A stretch of DNA of 8,271 nt, taken from NCBI GenBank assembly GCA_024641365.1, contig JAHEDF010000152.1, positions 1 to 8,271 of the forward strand, in the 5' to 3' direction. How positions within the stretch are numbered: position 1 is the stretch's first letter; each line of letters starts with the position of its first letter. Position numbers and translations under genes: made by a program. The DNA comes from Planctomycetota bacterium (GTDB taxonomy: Bacteria; Planctomycetota; UBA11346). The notes under the pieces were generated by a model. The model did not search any database. It saw only the letters and a program-made list of their open reading frames with translations, and was not told the DNA's origin. Shown one piece after another: positions 7,700 through 8,271 of this stretch.

Positions 7700-7703
7700 G
7701 CCT

Positions 7704-7729
7704 GGCGCAGATAGGGTTCAGCGCCTTTT
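7704..7729. other. small GC-rich hairpin upstream of cytochrome A
   Basis: GGCGC (7704-7708) and GCGCC (7721-7725) form a 5-bp inverted repeat with a 12-base loop. On the plus strand it is followed by TTTT (7726-7729), a weak terminator-like form, but no plus-strand gene ends here. In the minus-strand transcript it would lie just ahead of the ribosome site. The short stem and large loop make a function uncertain. Confidence 0.25.
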
Positions 7730-7750
7730 AGACATAAACGATTGCGCTAC

Positions 7751-7796
7751 GGATGTCTGTACAGTTGGTTTTCTCCACATGACATCCTGTGGAGAA
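7751..7796 (-). other. perfect 9-bp hairpin with loop complementary to a flanking segment (possible pseudoknot or alternative hairpins)
   Basis: TTCTCCACA (7771-7779) and TGTGGAGAA (7788-7796) form a perfect 9-bp stem with an 8-base loop. Seven loop bases, GACATCC (7781-7787), are the exact complement of GGATGTC (7751-7757). The second pairing extends by three more pairs (7758-7760 with 7777-7779) if base 7780 is bulged, which competes with the first stem. In the minus-strand transcript the hairpin comes 24 bases after the stop of the unknown gene and 83 bases before cytochrome A. There is no U-tract behind it (AAAACC follows), so it is not a classic intrinsic terminator. It could be a 3'-end stabilising or processing structure, a leader switch, or a DNA-level palindrome. 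Confidence 0.5.
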
Positions 7797-7820
7797 CGGT
7801 AACGGGCTGTTATTTATGCC

Positions 7821-8271
7821 TTACCAATGATCGGGTTCGAACTCTAGTCGCTGGCGATACAGAAAAGTGCCTGACAAATTGCGTCTATTTTGCTGATCTT
7901 CCGGTTCACCGCCAAATGGTTTGCTGATAGCTGCCGGTGTGATGTTCAAATCTTTGTGACCTGATGCATAGATGTAACCAGGAGACGTCGGTGCGACTGC
8001 TGGACTCCACGCAACTTCATACCAGAAAATTGGCTCATTGGAGCGAGCAATCGCCCATTCATGTTGTGAATACCAAACGCCTTTATCCGGTGAACTTTGG
8101 ACCTCGTTCCAATCTTTATGTCCTCGTGAGTCACCACCTCCGCACGTCACGATAAAGACTGCTGGTGATTTACGATATACACGAAACCAACAGGGCGCAT
8201 TGGTTCCCGGCATAGTTTCTGATTGACCGGTGACGAATTCTGAAAAATTATTTGCCAGTGGCATGGGATCA
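7821..8271 (-). CDS. C-terminal part of an unrecognised protein, 5' end beyond the window
   Basis: The frame is open from the right edge to TAA at 7821-7823. About 149 residues are visible, counted from Asp at 8268-8270, and no stop separates the edge from the Met codon at 8264, so the gene very probably begins outside. I do not recognise the family. The visible part is rich in Trp, Tyr and Phe and in Gly/Pro/Ser turns (CWFRVYRK, FIVTCGGGDSRGHKDW, FWYEVAWSPAV, YIYASGHKDLN), has two Cys, and shows no long hydrophobic segment, which suits a folded extracytoplasmic or surface domain; this is inference. GHKDWN and GHKDLN recur 54 residues apart and may mark a two-fold internal repeat. It reads in the same direction as the cytochrome pairs and ends 133 bases ahead of them, so a shared transcript is possible but the hairpin between them argues for a boundary. 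Confidence 0.7.
   Translation of the reverse strand, partial: DPMPLANNFSEFVTGQSETMPGTNAPCWFRVYRKSPAVFIVTCGGGDSRGHKDWNEVQSSPDKGVWYSQHEWAIARSNEPIFWYEVAWSPAVAPTSPGYIYASGHKDLNITPAAISKPFGGEPEDQQNRRNLSGTFLYRQRLEFEPDHW

Noticed and set aside
7771..7796. Intrinsic terminator for the unknown gene
   Set aside because: The stem is perfect but is followed by AAAACC in the minus-strand transcript instead of a run of U, and the plus strand also lacks one. It is kept as an unexplained structure.
7688..7820. Riboswitch or promoter for the first pair
   Set aside because: I compared the leader by eye with common riboswitch cores and sigma70 boxes and found no convincing match; candidate -10 sequences such as TATGTC lack a well-spaced -35.
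7742..7927. Open plus-strand frame crossing the hairpin region
   Set aside because: It runs through the palindrome and into the antisense of the unknown gene, and has no ribosome site or recognisable motif.

Overview
The window holds four complete or partial genes on the minus strand that form two consecutive pairs of the same kind, plus the 3' end of an unrelated, unrecognised gene at the right edge. Read in the direction of transcription (right to left) the order is: C-terminal part of an unknown protein (8271 to 7821), Planctomycete-type c-type cytochrome protein A (7687-5192), DUF1552 protein A (5188-3809), cytochrome protein B (3726-1210), and DUF1552 protein B (1200 to beyond position 1, cut by the window edge). 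No plus-strand gene, RNA gene, transposon or CRISPR array is visible.

Both large proteins have the architecture first described in Planctomycetes: a signal peptide, an N-terminal c-type cytochrome domain with CXXCH and a downstream methionine in a E-M-P-P motif, then DUF1587/DUF1595/DUF1592-like regions, a DUF1588 region carrying a second CXXCH, and a C-terminal DUF1585. Their partners are DUF1552 proteins (the Pfam family also named for an HXXSHH motif) with twin-arginine type leaders. All four products should be outside the cytoplasm of a Gram-negative cell: the cytochromes probably by Sec, the DUF1552 proteins probably by Tat. The biochemical role of this protein pair is not established. 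An extracytoplasmic redox or degradative function is an inference from the heme motifs and the export signals.

Within each pair the genes nearly touch (3 and 9 bases apart), and the ribosome binding site of the DUF1552 gene lies on the last codons or the stop codon of the cytochrome gene, so the partners are probably translationally coupled. The two pairs are separated by 82 bases with a candidate sigma70-like promoter and a cluster of TGTAA half-sites. The 133 bases ahead of the first pair contain a 9-bp perfect hairpin whose loop is complementary to a downstream segment, a pseudoknot or switch-like arrangement.

Organism: the DNA is AT-rich by eye, ribosome binding sites are of the ordinary AAGGA/GGGGA type, and these families are typical of Planctomycetota and Verrucomicrobiota and also occur in some marine or aquatic Gammaproteobacteria. 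The window alone does not decide between them. The sequence looks chromosomal and intact, without signs of decay or recent transfer.
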